Positions 43,420 to 55,656 of a stretch of 64,000 nucleotides of DNA are shown in pieces. Numbering within the stretch: the first letter of the stretch is position 1; every line of letters begins with the position of its first letter. Position numbers and translations under genes: made by a program. Origin of the DNA: Aquilaria yunnanensis. Its lineage: Eukaryota > Streptophyta > Magnoliopsida > Malvales > Thymelaeaceae. Under the pieces are notes generated by a model. That model worked only from the letters and a program-made list of their open reading frames with translations. It made no database searches and was not told the DNA's origin. The DNA is taken from contig CM077594.1 of assembly GCA_039654915.1 (NCBI GenBank), forward strand, positions 107,832,893 through 107,896,892, written 5' to 3'.

Positions 43420-43616
43420 GACTGGTGCCTGCTAGAACCAAAATGCAAGCTGCCCAACTCTTGGATGTAGGTCGAATGTGATTCCTGCTGCTTTTGCCTC
43501 CATCTTCCAATCCGTCGTTTCTCTTCTCTGCTTTTTGAACTCTTTGGTTTAGGTCTTCGACGCGCTGAACTCACGGGAAAGACTCTGGTCGGTGCTCCAA
43601 TTACAATACTTGCCAT
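43420..43616 (-). other. Candidate host first exon, interrupted by the chromovirus
   Basis: A minus-strand ATG at 43616 sits in a good plant start context (GAGCAATGGCA) after an A/G-rich leader. It opens MASIVIGAPTRVFPVSSARR, followed by a Lys/Arg/Ser-rich stretch, and runs to the GACTG duplication. Removing the retrotransposon, the frame continues at 15183-15159 to a GT donor-like site, giving a 222-base exon. I do not recognise the product; the basic Ser-rich N-terminus could be a transit peptide. It may equally be a chance open frame. Confidence 0.4.
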
Positions 43617-45040
43617 TGCTCTGCTTTTCTTCTTCTATTCTGTTTTTTGCGTGCTGATCAATCTCGAACATTCGTTTACTTTGCCTCCGTAAATCCTTGA
43701 CCTGCTATTGCTATTTGCATTTTTCGAGGAAGTTTTTGTTGTTTGATTAGCAAAGGAAGGACCAAGATGTGATCTTCTGATGGTGCCCCTTTCAAGTTGT
43801 GTATTTTCGGCCGTACTTGAATTGAGATCAAGGAAATCAAATCATCAAAATACTCGAAATTGGCTCGTGGGATTGGATTAATCTTGCAAGGGACATGGTT
43901 CATTCAAATGTCTCTGTATTTTTACATCTGGTCTCGCGTTCATGGATGTTCTCTGAATCAGCAAACTGAGGGAAATTATGCTGTCAGATGTAAAGGGCAC
44001 AGGCACATGGAGTATCTCGGAGGAAGAGCCATCGCGACTTTGTAGTTGAATTGCTACCTTGCTCTTATTTTGAGTCTGGTTGTTAGTGTTCTCTATTTTG
44101 GCTAAAGAAATGGTAATTCTGATGATTTTTAAAGTGTAGACCTGATCATTAGGAATGGAAATCCAATAGACGCAGCATGTCCGACATTTGACCTTGGATT
44201 CAGATAAGAACCGTGATAGTGTGGTCAGTGAAGAAGTTAATAGGGAGAGAGGGGAGCCATTGCGGGATTGGTTGCTAATGGTCATGCTTCTCATGGTCGA
44301 GGTAAAAGCAAACCTTGCAGCTCATATAAGCCTTCTATGAAGCATTACTTGTTATTCTTGCTGTAGTGTTGTTGAGGCACAGAACATGGCGATTGACTTT
44401 GTAAATGGATTCTACAAATTTGTAGGTTTCAGTAGTGGTGTTAGAAGATTCTGGGAATTTCTAACTTTAATGGAAGACAGAACCAATAGCTGCTTATACA
44501 TGCCAAAAGTTGATCCGTTGCTTCTGCTATATGCTAGAGGGCATACGGTTGTTGGCATAAGATTTTCATGTATGTTAGTTTATGCCTGAAATGCTATTTA
44601 AAGCTTGATCCTGAATGTTTGTCCACTTGAAGTGTGGCTGTTTAGAATTAAGAGTTGAGAAGACCATTGGATGAAAGTAGTATTATAGAGATAAGATGTA
44701 AACAGAAAACAATTCATTTCCTACTTCTAGGACTTACTGCACACACTTTTTGTGATGTATAACTAATATGCCAAACATCAAAAGTATTTTTATTATGTTG
44801 CCACGATTTCTAATAATAATCTAGAAATAAAGCCTCACTTATTCCCATCTTCACATGTGAGTCCTTGGTTGTTCACTTGCATCCTCTCATCAACAGCATA
44901 GCTGTTCATGTCCCCAGCACGTGCAACCTAGGCGAAGGCAATCTGTTCCTACGGACACAAACTAAGAAAGACACGCTTGCTCATAGCTTTTAAAAATATG
45001 CATTATTGTGGCATAAAGTTTCAGAACTCCTCTTGTCGTA
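43617..45040. other. Intergenic stretch, gene-like composition in places
   Basis: Less AT-rich than other gaps, with several short frames on both strands (for example plus-strand 44386-44589), none with a recognisable domain or splice context I can defend. It includes the promoter region of the 43616 candidate and the 3' side of the secreted-protein gene. Confidence 0.35.
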
Positions 45041-46073
45041 TCATTTGTATCCTCCTCCACCCATTCCGTTTTGGAGCATGGCGGTAGTAGTTGCGCGCTT
45101 CCCTTGCGCCCAAGTGTGTCTGGTGGTGTACTGGGGCATGGATGTTGGCAGAGTACGCTCGGTTTGTGCCCACTTGTTAGTACCTTGGGGCATGCGCTTG
45201 GTGTGTGACCATGATTCAGCAGTTTCTTGGGGCATGGATTCAGGGAACGTGTGGCGTACGATTGCTTCTTTGGGGATCTCCTGGGGCATGGATGCTTCTC
45301 CAGCGGCATCTGGATGCATGAATGTACTCTGTACCCTTTCTTTTGTATCGGCCTCACGATGCATGTAAGCAGTAGTCTCAGTTCTCTCTTGATTACCTGC
45401 GCCCATGCTTTGAACCGTTTCTTCTCTGGTATTATGACGCATGGATGAAGGGATTGTGTGATGTACTAGTGCTTCTCTCGTTTCATATTGGCGATTGGAT
45501 TCAGGAATGAAGCGCTGGGTCGTGGCATCTCTCGTATTTTGGTGTTGCAAGGAAATAGTTATGGACCCATGTGTTTCGTCTGGAAGCGGCTCTTCTTGTT
45601 GGCCATTGATTTCTTGGGGCCGGTATACAGGATTCGTGCCGTGCTTTAGTTCCCATCCGTGTGGCCGAGTTGATTCTTTTAGGTCGTCAGGAATCTGATA
45701 GTAATTGGTCAACTGGTTGGTTCGTGGGTGGTACTCGGAATTTGCTCGAGTGTAAGCTCGCTGCACGCGCTGCAGTGTTTTGTTTTTCAAGAGACGATTT
45801 TGAAATGCACCAACACAAGACAGGTAAGTAAAGATATTGGACGACAAAAAACTGATAACCATACCTCAAGGAAGGTCTCATCCCTCCCAGACTCAACCTG
45901 CAAAAACACAGCAAACACATCTATCATCAGAATTCCTTTATCTGATCACAGATTTATGGCATCTGTTCAAGTGCAAGATGAAACAGGGAGTAGGTCTTTC
46001 TACTTCTACATACCCCTATTAATGCCGATGAGAGACAAGCAAGTGCTATGAAGATCACAACTTTGGAAGCCAT
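45041..46073 (-). CDS. Putative secreted Gln/Thr/Arg/His-rich protein of 273 aa, unknown family
   Basis: Three minus-strand exons with GT-AG sites and phase-0 joins: 46014-46073 (60 bases), 45865-45897 (33 bases), 45041-45769 (729 bases). Exon 1 encodes MASKVVIFIALACLSSALIG, a textbook signal peptide; exon 2 encodes VESGRDETFLE. The body is hydrophilic, with recurring short blocks ending in (S/P)MPQET/SMRHNTREE/SMPQYTTRH-like units about 18-25 residues apart, and ends GMGGGGYK. There is no Cys cluster. I do not recognise the family. The exon model rests on splice consensus and the signal peptide; no homology supports it. Confidence 0.55.
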
Positions 46074-47544
46074 CTTTGAGATGTAGGAAGGGGGCTCTGC
46101 TCGATATGTTCGATTGCACCAACGGGGACTAAGAGGCTTCTAATAGAGATGATGGCGGAGAAAATACCAAATGAGTTTGCTTAGGAATTGCCTGGATTGA
46201 TCGGGACATGATCATTTGGCTACACTAATCACTATGGCAAGAAGGCAGAGTCGCGTCCTCCACAAGGAAAGTCCATTGTCGAACTCTGTCTCATGTGCAT
46301 TGTGAAATTCGCCTCCTGCTCTATTATTAAAAAAATGGAATGGAGCTGTGTCCGCTTCCCATTCATTTCCTCGCAATTAGTGACAAAAAAAACAACAACA
46401 ATGAGATCAATTAAATTGTGTCATAGAAAATTTTACAAAAATATAGCACCGTAAACTATGTAGTATGTCTTTCATGCGTAGATAGAGCACTTGATATGGG
46501 GCTGATATAATTATGAATATGTTGCTGTAGCGCTATGAATATCATGTTACCCTAATAACACGAAAATCATACATTAGTGGAAAAGTGATTTATCCATGTC
46601 ATTTTCTGTCTCCCCATTTTATTGACTAAAATGCGTGATTTTATATTTTGGGAACTACCAAGCCCTACCTCTACCTTCTGTGACTGGAAGCCCGGTGCTC
46701 CTTGCGACTTTGAAATGGGCCTTCTCCATGACGGAAGCCCATTTCGGGGCAGTGTCCAGACTGCGGCGCTACGATTTGGAATGTTTGCGTTTAAGTAAGG
46801 TTGGGGTGGAGCTGAACAGCCCTATTTCGCAATGCAAAATGGGAGGGAACAAACCGTGAAATTACATAAGACGGTCTAGAAGAAATTATTGCAAGGACAT
46901 CTGTATTTGTGGTAACAATAAGAGTTTATACAAAGTTTGGCTGTCATTTTCAAAAAGTAAATAAAAGTGTTTACTTTTATATTAAGAGATTATTTGCCCC
47001 GATTGTACACAAATTAAAATACGTTTTAGAAAACTGGAAAAAATTACTTCTGATTTCTTTTACAGAAACCATTTTTTTATTAATTTTTATTTTTCTTTTC
47101 GTTGGGAAACAAAAAAAATCATAAACAAATAACTATTTTATAAGAAAATACTGGTTAGGTGATTATTTAACTGATAAAGTATCAAACTCAAAATAATATT
47201 AGACAACTAATAATAACAATAATAATAATCAAAACAATAATAACTCAAACAATGGCACTTAATGCAATATCTCCAAACGTAATTGTCAACTTCTTTGTAG
47301 ATAGATGATTGCGAGAACAAAGAGCCTTCTTCTTCTTCTATGGTACATAAGTTGTTAGTTATTATTATTTTTGCAAATTTAATTGTTTTTTTCTTTTTAA
47401 GAGCAAGCTCACCTATATTTCTTAAGAATTGGTTAGGATTCAATTATTGTATCAAAAGAAAAAGTCAATGAAATACAAGAAGGTCTCAAACATCAATAAA
47501 ATATAAGAAAGTGCAAGCGCAAACACAAAAAAAAAAAAAAAAAT
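46074..47544. other. Intergenic stretch
   Basis: No supported gene. A GC-richer patch at 46660-46860 opens a plus-strand frame without known domain. The rest is AT-rich. The left end should hold the promoter of the 46073 gene; no clear TATA box seen. Confidence 0.4.
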
Positions 47545-49057
47545 GGGGTAAATGCCACACCAGGTCTCTTAGCTTATTTTTACATCTTAAATAAGTACCC
47601 TACCATATAGTTGTTCCATTGAAGCATCCTACCTCAGTTATCGTGTTTCAATTGAGTTTTTTTCATCAATTTCAGCGTTAAATCAAATGAAAAATACTGA
47701 TATGGCATTAATTAACATTAGAACAAATATAAAATAATAATTTTGATCCTCAAACATTTCCAATTAAAGATTTTAAACCTTCCAAACTCCCTAAACACCA
47801 TTATAAAACCCAAACTTTTAAAATTTTTCATTCTAACCACAAAATATAAAAAACTAACCCAAATTACAAAACAATTAACTCGAAATAGGCAAACAAGCAA
47901 CCGGATATTGGTTCAACCTCTCCCTTGCCACCAACCTAGATAGCAGCAGCCATTAACCCAACTCATCATGACTCAAGGTCACCAACCTAACTCATCGCGA
48001 CTTACAGCCACTAACCCATATTGTTGCCTTGTCATCAGCAATGAACAATAAACTAATGAACAACGTGTCTCATTGTCAAAACAAGAAATCTGGCACTGAC
48101 CTTCATCAAGAAAATGGGGTCTCTCCACCATTCAAGTATTATCTAAATCTAGGCGAATTCCACTGTTTTTGAACTCCATCATTGCTGGACTTCATTGTTG
48201 CTAGAGCTTTTAATAGGCAAACAAGTAACCAAATCTGGGTTCAACCTCTCCCTTTCAAATTGGAGACAAGAGGCTGTGATATCGGTGACAAATCCGAATC
48301 TGTGATTAAAAGAGGACCGTGGGTCTCGTGAGGACTAAGAGTTCTATGAGGACCAAGAGTCTCCATGTAGTTGTTCTGATGGTCAATGCCCACATTGATT
48401 GGAGATCTCATGATGAAATCGAAGATCCTGCCAGCCCTTCACTTTAGTCAATAAGTGCCACCGCCCTCCACCTCGGGAGTCTTGTGAGGATCGATCAACC
48501 TTCCTCTCTTGTTGAGCGATTTTGTTCACCGCCTCCCCTTGCTTTGTCGATTTCATCCCCCTTACTTTGTCAATTTTGTCCTCCTTGCTTCTCGGTGGCA
48601 ATCTTCTTGCTCGTAGATTTCATCAAAGATTGCCCTCTCATGTCCATAGACCACAACAAAGTCATGGTCAAACCACTGGTTGAACACATAGCCATGGGAG
48701 AATGCGTTGCCCAATCGCTGTGGCTTTTGACCAAAATTGAATATGACATAGGATGTTTCATTTTTTTTCTAGGAAAGAGGAAAATTAAAGAGTAAGGGTG
48801 CAAACATTAGTTTTCAAATTCCATGATTAGAATTATTAATTGGGAAAATTTTAAGTATGAAAAAAGTTATTTTATATTTATTTTAATGTTAAATAATGCC
48901 AAATCAATAACTTTCCTCCAATTTAATGGTGAAATTGATAGAAAAGGCTTAATTGAGATGCGAAAATAAACTAGGATACTTCGACAGGATAACATTAAGG
49001 TAAGGTACTGGTTTAGAATACAAAAATAAGTTAAGGGACCACCGAAGGAATTAACCC
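47545..49057. mobile_element. Non-autonomous DNA transposon with about 170-bp inverted repeats (1.5 kb)
   Basis: The left arm (GGGGTAAATGCCACACC...) and the reverse complement of the right arm (GGGTTAATTCCTTCGGTGG...) match over about 170 bases, including ACTTATTTTT/AGCTTATTTTT, AGTACC(T/C)TACC and TCTATCAATTTC/TTCATCAATTTC blocks, and TATGGCATT against TTTGGCATT. Flanks AAAAAAAAT and AAAAAAATT could be a 9-bp duplication but are low-complexity. The interior (48.3-48.8 kb) has mixed composition with short frames and no transposase. Mutator-like is the best guess. Confidence 0.65.
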
Positions 49058-51170
49058 AAAAAAATTCAGAAAAAAGAGTTATTTAAATTATACTATATTC
49101 TAAAAGAGGAGAAGATTTCATTGTTTATCAATAATTATTACTGTAGATGAACAGTTGGCGCATTTATTTTATTTTTTTACTTTTTCAAATGCGATTTGCT
49201 CTTTCTTTAGTTTGATCATCTTTTCGTAAATCACTCACCTTTTTTAGGGCCTCTGTTGCTATTTTCTTGGTTTTAGTCTGTTCCATGTTTGTTTCAGTTC
49301 AAATGCGGTTTTAGTCTTTAACTTTTTAATTTTTCCATTTTAGGCTCTAAGTTACATCCGTATTACATTTTGGTTCTTGAATTTTATAACCATTTAATTA
49401 GATTTTCTATTTGCAATCATGGTTTCTAAGCTTTTTTTTGTTGTTGTTGTTTTATGCACTATCTTCTACAATAAGACATTGGTGACCATAATTTATTTAT
49501 ATTTTAGTTAAACCATTTTTTATCATTATTAAGTTAATTGTTAAATCCTTAATACATAAATTTTTTACATTTTCTTGGACTTGATCCTAACTTTTTTTTA
49601 TTGATTTTCTTTATTATTTTTTTGTAAAATAAAATTTTAATCATGATAATTTGCCAACTTTTGGTCTATTTCTGGTTAATTCAGCTTTAGACTTTTTTTT
49701 ATTTTTATATTTATTAAGTTAATAGTTAGATTGTTAATTGAATAACATATATTAAACATAGTTTTGTATTTCGTTCCATTTTTTATCATTATTGATTAAT
49801 TACATTTTGTAGCATCAATTATTTACTTCAAGCTCTATAGTTTAATAAAGTAATTTGGCCCATAATTGTTAAAATTAAAATTAAATTTTTCTAGATAATT
49901 TTTTCATCAATATTAAAAATTAGAATTTGAGTTAATAAGAGATGGAATTTTTTAGTGAATTATTTTTTAATTAAAAAAAATATGCATTGCTTCAGAGCAT
50001 ATACTATGTTATGTTTCGATCATAACTAATCATTTTAATGATATAAATATAATATGAAGAGAGCCAAACTCAGACTTGAAATAAATAGAAATTTTAATTG
50101 ATTATCATGAATTGATTGATGAGAAATATTTATTTATTTATTATTAATATTTATTACAAAAACATCTGTTACAATGTATAGGTCACTAAACCTCTCCATT
50201 TGTTCTTTTGGTCTCTAATTTTTTTATTTATTATCTTATAAATCAAAATATTGGTAATTATGATTTGTTTCTTTTTTTTAATCAACCATAATGATTTCGT
50301 TTAACCTTTTTTGTTGGTTTTTTTAATTTTTTTTTTAAAACAAAGTTTTAGTTAGTATGAGTTGTCTATATTTTTTTATGGTTTGAGCTGATTCGTTTTA
50401 ACCAATATTTTCATTTATTTTCTTTTTTCCTTTATTAAATCAATGGTTAAGTCTTTAATTCCTGAAATCTTTATATTTGCTCTCTTGGCTTGAAGATCAA
50501 TTTTTTTATTTATTAATCATTAAACCTTACTTTTTCTCAATGAAATTACACTCTTTGTCTTATATTATTAACTTTTTCATATTATTATCTATTCTAAAAC
50601 AAAATTTTAATCACCACAGTTTATCTCTTAATACATAAAATCTTTTATTTTTTTAGCTCTCTTAGTCTTAAAACTTTATCTTAACTGTTTATCTTAGTTT
50701 TTGCTTTTCTTTTTTCATTTTATGAAATTTTTTTCCTTCATTAATAATTAGCACTATCTATATTTATATTTAATATTGATATGAATTGAATTGTTACAAC
50801 GCACAGACATCATAAATCTCATAGTTATTATGGTTTCATAGTTATACTAATAAAGTAGTAGCAATAATGATAATAATGAGGGCGATCACGCACCAAGCAC
50901 GGCACCGGAAAGGCCAAGCATTCTCACGCGGACGGCTGAAGACCACCCCATCCCCGCGTCTCTCTCAATTTGAAAACGAATATATGGGCGCTCCAAGTCC
51001 TGGTCCTACCAAATTTTCTTTAGGTTAATTTGCTTGAAGCAGTAAAGCTTCTCAATCTTACCAAATCCCCAAATTAATATAAATAGCTGCTGACGGTTTC
51101 AATTTCAAACCCCCGGACAGTACTCGATATGACCATCAACCCTCTCATCCCGGCCACCTCCTCCACCTGT
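49058..51170. other. AT-rich intergenic region upstream of the metalloproteinase
   Basis: Strongly T-biased on the plus strand with many near-repeats of TTTTTATxxTTATTAAGTTAAT, but no clean period. A GC-rich patch at about 50878-50975 may belong to the metalloproteinase promoter. No gene supported. Confidence 0.45.
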
Positions 51171-51173
51171 ATT

Positions 51174-51180
51174 TATAAAT
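51174..51180 (+). promoter_or_regulatory. TATA box of the matrix metalloproteinase gene
   Basis: TATAAAT within GTATTTATAAATAG, 121 bases before ATG 51295; implies a 5' UTR of about 90 bases. Confidence 0.6.
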
Positions 51181-51294
51181 AGATTCAACCCAGCCCATCA
51201 AACTCCACCACCAACAAGACCCAGCTAGCTCACGTACCCAAATTATTCAAGCAAGTGAAGAACTTCTATTTCCGCAACTTTAATTTGTTTGTGC

Positions 51295-52272
51295 ATGCCA
51301 CTAATCATTATGGCCCCCAACTTCTCTTCGCTTTTCTTACCTCTCCTCCTCTTTTTCCTCATCATATTTCACCAACCTTTTGTTGCTCACTCGTCCAGAC
51401 CCCTCAAGCCCGAGCCCGCGGCGACTTTCTCTAAATTTGAGCAGGTCCTGCAACGTCTCCAGGGCTCCCACCGCGGCCAAACACTTGAAGGGCTTAACCA
51501 AGTCAAGCGTTTCTTCAAACACTACGGCTACTATCCCGCCAACGTCGACAAGCTCAATGACGAGTTCGACGAGCCTCTCGAGTCCGCCCTCAAACTCTAC
51601 CAGAACAACTATCGTCTCAAACCCACCGGTCAGATCGATCCCGATACCATCAAAGAGATGACGATCCCTCGCTGCGGAAACCCTGATATAATCAACGACA
51701 ACTCCGGCTCAGCTGATGCTGATCACCAACACAGCCATCGCAAGTCCGCCGGCGAGTTCCACATTGTGGGTCACTACTCCTTCTTCGAGGGACGCCCTAG
51801 ATGGTCCAAGACCCACTTGACCTACAACTTCGACGGCGCCGCCCAAGTCATCCCGATTGACCAGCTCCGTCAAATCTGCGCTCGGGCTTTCGCCAGGTGG
51901 GCCCAAGTTTCGGGGTTCACGTTCCGTGAGGCGCCGGATCTGGGAACAGACGCCGACATTTTGATAGGCTTCTACAGGAGAGATCATGGCGACGGGCGTG
52001 CTTTCGACGGCATCGGCAGAGTGCTAGCTCACGCATTCCGCCCAGAGATCGGGCTGTTCCACTACGACGCGGAGGAGAACTGGAGCATGAACCCGGGAGC
52101 GGGTCAGGTGGACCTGGAATCGGTGGCGGTGCATGAAATCGGGCACTTGCTGGGACTCCATCACAGTTCGGATCCTAATGCGATTATGTTTCCAGAAATA
52201 CGGGTAGGAACTACCAAGAGGGAGCTCGGTCCAGATGATGTTAACGGAATTCGTGCTTTGTACTCCAACTAA
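51295..52272 (+). CDS. Matrix metalloproteinase (plant MMP, matrixin, family M10A), complete and intronless
   Basis: Zinc endopeptidase acting in the apoplast. From ATG 51295 it has 325 residues; ATG 51310 (MAPNFSSLF) is an alternative start with better context. Order: signal peptide (hydrophobic LFLPLLLFFLIIF), peptidoglycan-binding-like propeptide (LNQVKRFFKHYGYYP; LKLYQNNYRLKPTGQIDPDT), cysteine switch PRCGNPD at about residue 125, catalytic domain (WSKTHLTYNF) with the zinc site HEIGHLLGLHH at about residue 280 (consensus HExGHxxGxxH) and the Met-turn AIMFP. It ends RALYSN with no hydrophobic GPI-type tail, so probably soluble. Plant MMPs are usually intronless. Confidence 0.95.
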   Translation: MPLIIMAPNFSSLFLPLLLFFLIIFHQPFVAHSSRPLKPEPAATFSKFEQVLQRLQGSHRGQTLEGLNQVKRFFKHYGYYPANVDKLNDEFDEPLESALKLYQNNYRLKPTGQIDPDTIKEMTIPRCGNPDIINDNSGSADADHQHSHRKSAGEFHIVGHYSFFEGRPRWSKTHLTYNFDGAAQVIPIDQLRQICARAFARWAQVSGFTFREAPDLGTDADILIGFYRRDHGDGRAFDGIGRVLAHAFRPEIGLFHYDAEENWSMNPGAGQVDLESVAVHEIGHLLGLHHSSDPNAIMFPEIRVGTTKRELGPDDVNGIRALYSN

Positions 52273-52363
52273 GCGCAGAGCTAACTAGTTAAAGTAACTC
52301 TGCTTATTTCAATTGACAACACACAAGGAAAGAAAAAACAGGTCTTATTCACTAGTGGCTGTA

Positions 52364-54205
52364 TTTTTTTTTTTTAATGAGCAATCAAATGATTCTATTA
52401 AAAGTAAAAGAAAAATAAGAGATACATGCATCATCTAAAAAAAGAAAAATGATGGTTCAATAAACACCACAATACCCAAGGAGCCTAATAATAAGAAGAG
52501 GCTACAGAATAAAGCCCAAGAAAGATAAACATAAAAATCCACAACCCAAATAACTTAAGAAACAAAATAACTAAATAAAAGAGCCTCAATGACAGAAAGG
52601 TTTTTAAATAAGAACTTAAACCCAGAATAAGTTTAAATCCAGAACCAAAACGCAAAACCAAAGAAGAAATCCTATAATGGAGGAAAGAGAACTCACAATT
52701 CTTTTTGGACAATTTAGTCTCTCATTTCAATTTTTTTACCTCATTTTTCAAAGTCAAATCTTTTGACTTTAAACTCAACTTTTTATGCCCCTGCCTCTAA
52801 AACTTTATCTTATTAAATTTCTCCATAATACTTAGTGTAAGTTCTTCACACCCATCTAATGGCTCATCATTAAGATTGAATGCTTTATATCCAAAATTAT
52901 TGGTAAAAGATCCATTTCTCTAAAATCCTTCACTTCCTTAACAAACGTACCAAAATTAAATGGCCCACTAGTCACACAACAATTAAAAGGCCCATTGGCA
53001 GCCTCACTTCCTTCTTTTTCCAGGTTCAAGTCGTTGCCTCCTAATTAGAACCCCATTTTTTTTTTTCAAACTGTTTCCCCTGCTTTCATCTTTCCCAAAA
53101 AATATGCCACCAGTCTCACAACAATTAAAAGGCCCATTGGTAGCCCTACTTCCTTTTTTTTCTTCCAAGTTCAAGTCATCGCCTTTTAATTGGGACCCCA
53201 CTTTTCTTGAATTGCTTCCCCTGCTTTCATCTTTCCTCAGAAACATGCCACCACCATCTGTAAGCTTCTTCACTTCCTTATATTACGTCTTTCATGGCTC
53301 ACCCATTCTCGAGACAACCTTCCCTATGATGTAGTGAGTTCTCCTTTGCAATGCTTGAGTGCCATCTTCGGCACCCCTTTTGTCTTGAAATGCCAGCTTT
53401 GATAAGTAGTGGCTGCCGCTTAACTTGTTGTCTTTTCTGCCCGCACCAAATGCGAGGACAGCCTTCCTACTTCCATCTACCTTAACACCAACTTGCCTTT
53501 TTATCGTGTTATCCTTGTCACCAAAATACGCTCTCTCCTCCTCCAATGTGCTGGTTACATCTCTTAAAAGAAACAAACCACCTTGCAACCCCTATCCTGG
53601 ACAAAACCCAGAGACACAATTTCCAATAGGAAGAATCAGGACAGCCTCACTACTGTAGCCCACCACACCTGCCAATGAACACCCTTCGAATGTGCCTCTT
53701 TCACTTGGCCCTGATGAGAATGTTGATTTCCTGCCTTCGATTAAAAATTTGCGAGAGCACACAACATCTGGGAAATTCTCTTCCATCCCTGGAATTTCTA
53801 TCCTATGGGAATATTATGCTTGATTGACTACCCCTTTTCATTTCCACGAGTTCAAAGAATTTATTGTGATTATTCATCTTTAAGCTAAAAAAAAAACCCT
53901 ACCATTTGATTGAATTTGATGTTGTTTCCCCATTATTGAAATCTCAACAAATTCCTTCCATTTTGAGATAAATTAATGAATTTTTTCTCCTACTAGATCA
54001 ATCGATTGTTAATTACGCCAACCAATTTCAATAATACGAATAACATTTTCATATTTTCCTCACTCAACCAATGTATTGAAAGATTTTTGTTCAATAGTAA
54101 TGAAAATTTCAGCACCAAATCTCATAATTCCCTAGAAATTTTAGAGAGAGAAGCAGGAGCTTCTCATTTTAACCCCAAATCCCTTGCTGCTATATGAACT
54201 CCTAT
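52364..54205 (-). mobile_element. LINE-type retroposon (1,842 bp, probably 5'-truncated), 11-bp TSD TAGTGGCTGTA
   Basis: A 12-base T run (52364-52375) is the poly(A) tail on the minus strand, preceded in element sense by an AATAGAATCATTTGATTGCT-like 3' end. Both sides carry TAGTGGCTGTA (52353-52363 and 54206-54216). Poly(A) plus an 11-bp variable-length duplication is the target-primed signature. Broken minus-strand frames at 53786-53004 (CSRKFLIEGRKSTFSSGPSE; two diverged copies of a KDESRGxSxKK block) lack RT motifs. It may be an ORF1-like or non-autonomous derivative. Confidence 0.75.
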
Positions 54206-54216
54206 TAGTGGCTGTA

Positions 54217-55420
54217 ATTTAATTTTTCGATGTTCTTCTATTAAGATAAATATTTTATTTTTGAAAATACTATTTGTGTGATGGTTAAAAGTTGTGCGAC
54301 TTATTAATCAACAACAAACCAACAAATGTAAGCTTTGCCTAATAACAACATGTAATATTCCTTTGTCCAAAAAGGATCAAGTATTCTTTTTGGATTATCC
54401 TAAATAGAATGAATTACTTCTCTTTTTGGAAATATTTTAATATCTAACTTATCTTACTATCCTCATTTAAACTCTTTATACATAAAACTAAAACATTGCA
54501 TAGCCTTGGGCTTAATTTGAGTTGTTATTACATTATAATAAATACTATATACAATTGCCAAAATTTGAAATTCTTCAAGCATATCAAAACTAAATGTCAT
54601 GATATTTGCAATTAATATTTTTATAATTTGAGGATCTTTTAAGGAGAGCAAAATTTGGATAACAATTGAAATAAATTGATCCATCATATAAACTAGATTC
54701 TACCATGCCCAACAAAGAATCGGAGAATCTATTATGTCAGCAATCTCTCAAAGTAATGATCACAAAAGTATTTAAACTATTTTTGATTAAAGGTTTCAAA
54801 GTAATCTAAACTATTCTAGCATACAAATAATTATAATAATTTTTAAGTGGTCTTTTATCATGTATTTGGACAATAGTTCAAATTTATGATCTTCTTCTAT
54901 ATCAGAATGAACTAATAGTTCATTCTTTCTACATTTTTTTACGACTTAAGTCATTCTTAGATAAAAAATCACCTTTAGATAAACTTCACATTTATTAATC
55001 TTAGGAATATTCCAAGTTCCTAGTATTTTTCTACATCTCTGATTATCATAGCTTGAGAAATTTTTACCTTTCGATTCCGTATAGTTTCTTCATTTTCTTG
55101 CCTCTTTAAAGAGGACTTAGACAAACTGTTACCTGTTAATGATTTTACTCTAACTTATTGCCCCTTTTTGCTCAACTATGGGTCTTATCGTGGACACGTA
55201 ACTAGGGTGATAGGCTAGTAAAAATCTTATTAGTAATCTTTAATTACTAGTAGGATAAAACCTTTTGAAATTTGGCCAACTCTTTTCTTCAAAGAAATAA
55301 GATAGAGAATGCAAATGTAGAAACGTAAAGATGTTTAAAGGACTTTGGTTTTCCTTAAAAATACCTTTTCTTCTTATGGGTATTTTTGTTTGGGGAAAGA
55401 TTCGGGCCACATGGACCGAT
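54217..55420. other. Intergenic stretch after the retroposon
   Basis: The first part is the original 3' flank of the metalloproteinase gene, displaced by the retroposon. The rest is AT-rich with no supported gene. Confidence 0.4.
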
Positions 55421-55656
55421 GTTGCAAGATAGAAGTTTATAAAAAAATTTATCAACCTTAACTCCATTCTCACTTGCAAGTGTTTCAATTGTAGTAATGG
55501 TGAGTCAAATGTCGATCCCATAGAAAATTGTATGACAAAAAATTCAATCAAATAACAAGTACGATGACCTCACTTTAGCTAGATCAAACAAACCATGGAA
55601 AACAATGAATAAGAAGCTAAACTATCAAAATTATGGATTACCCAACCACCAAACCA
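55421..55656. repeat. Direct repeat, copy 1 (about 236 bp)
   Basis: Begins GTTGCAAGATAGAAGTTTAT and ends near CCCAACCACCAAACC. Roughly 80-85% like the copy at 56081, with conserved AAGTACGATGAC(C/T)TCACTTTAGC and AAACCATGGAAAACAAT blocks. Confidence 0.8.

Noticed and set aside
44386..44589. Plus-strand frame starting MAIDFVNGFYKF
   Set aside because: Short, no domain, no supporting splice or promoter context.
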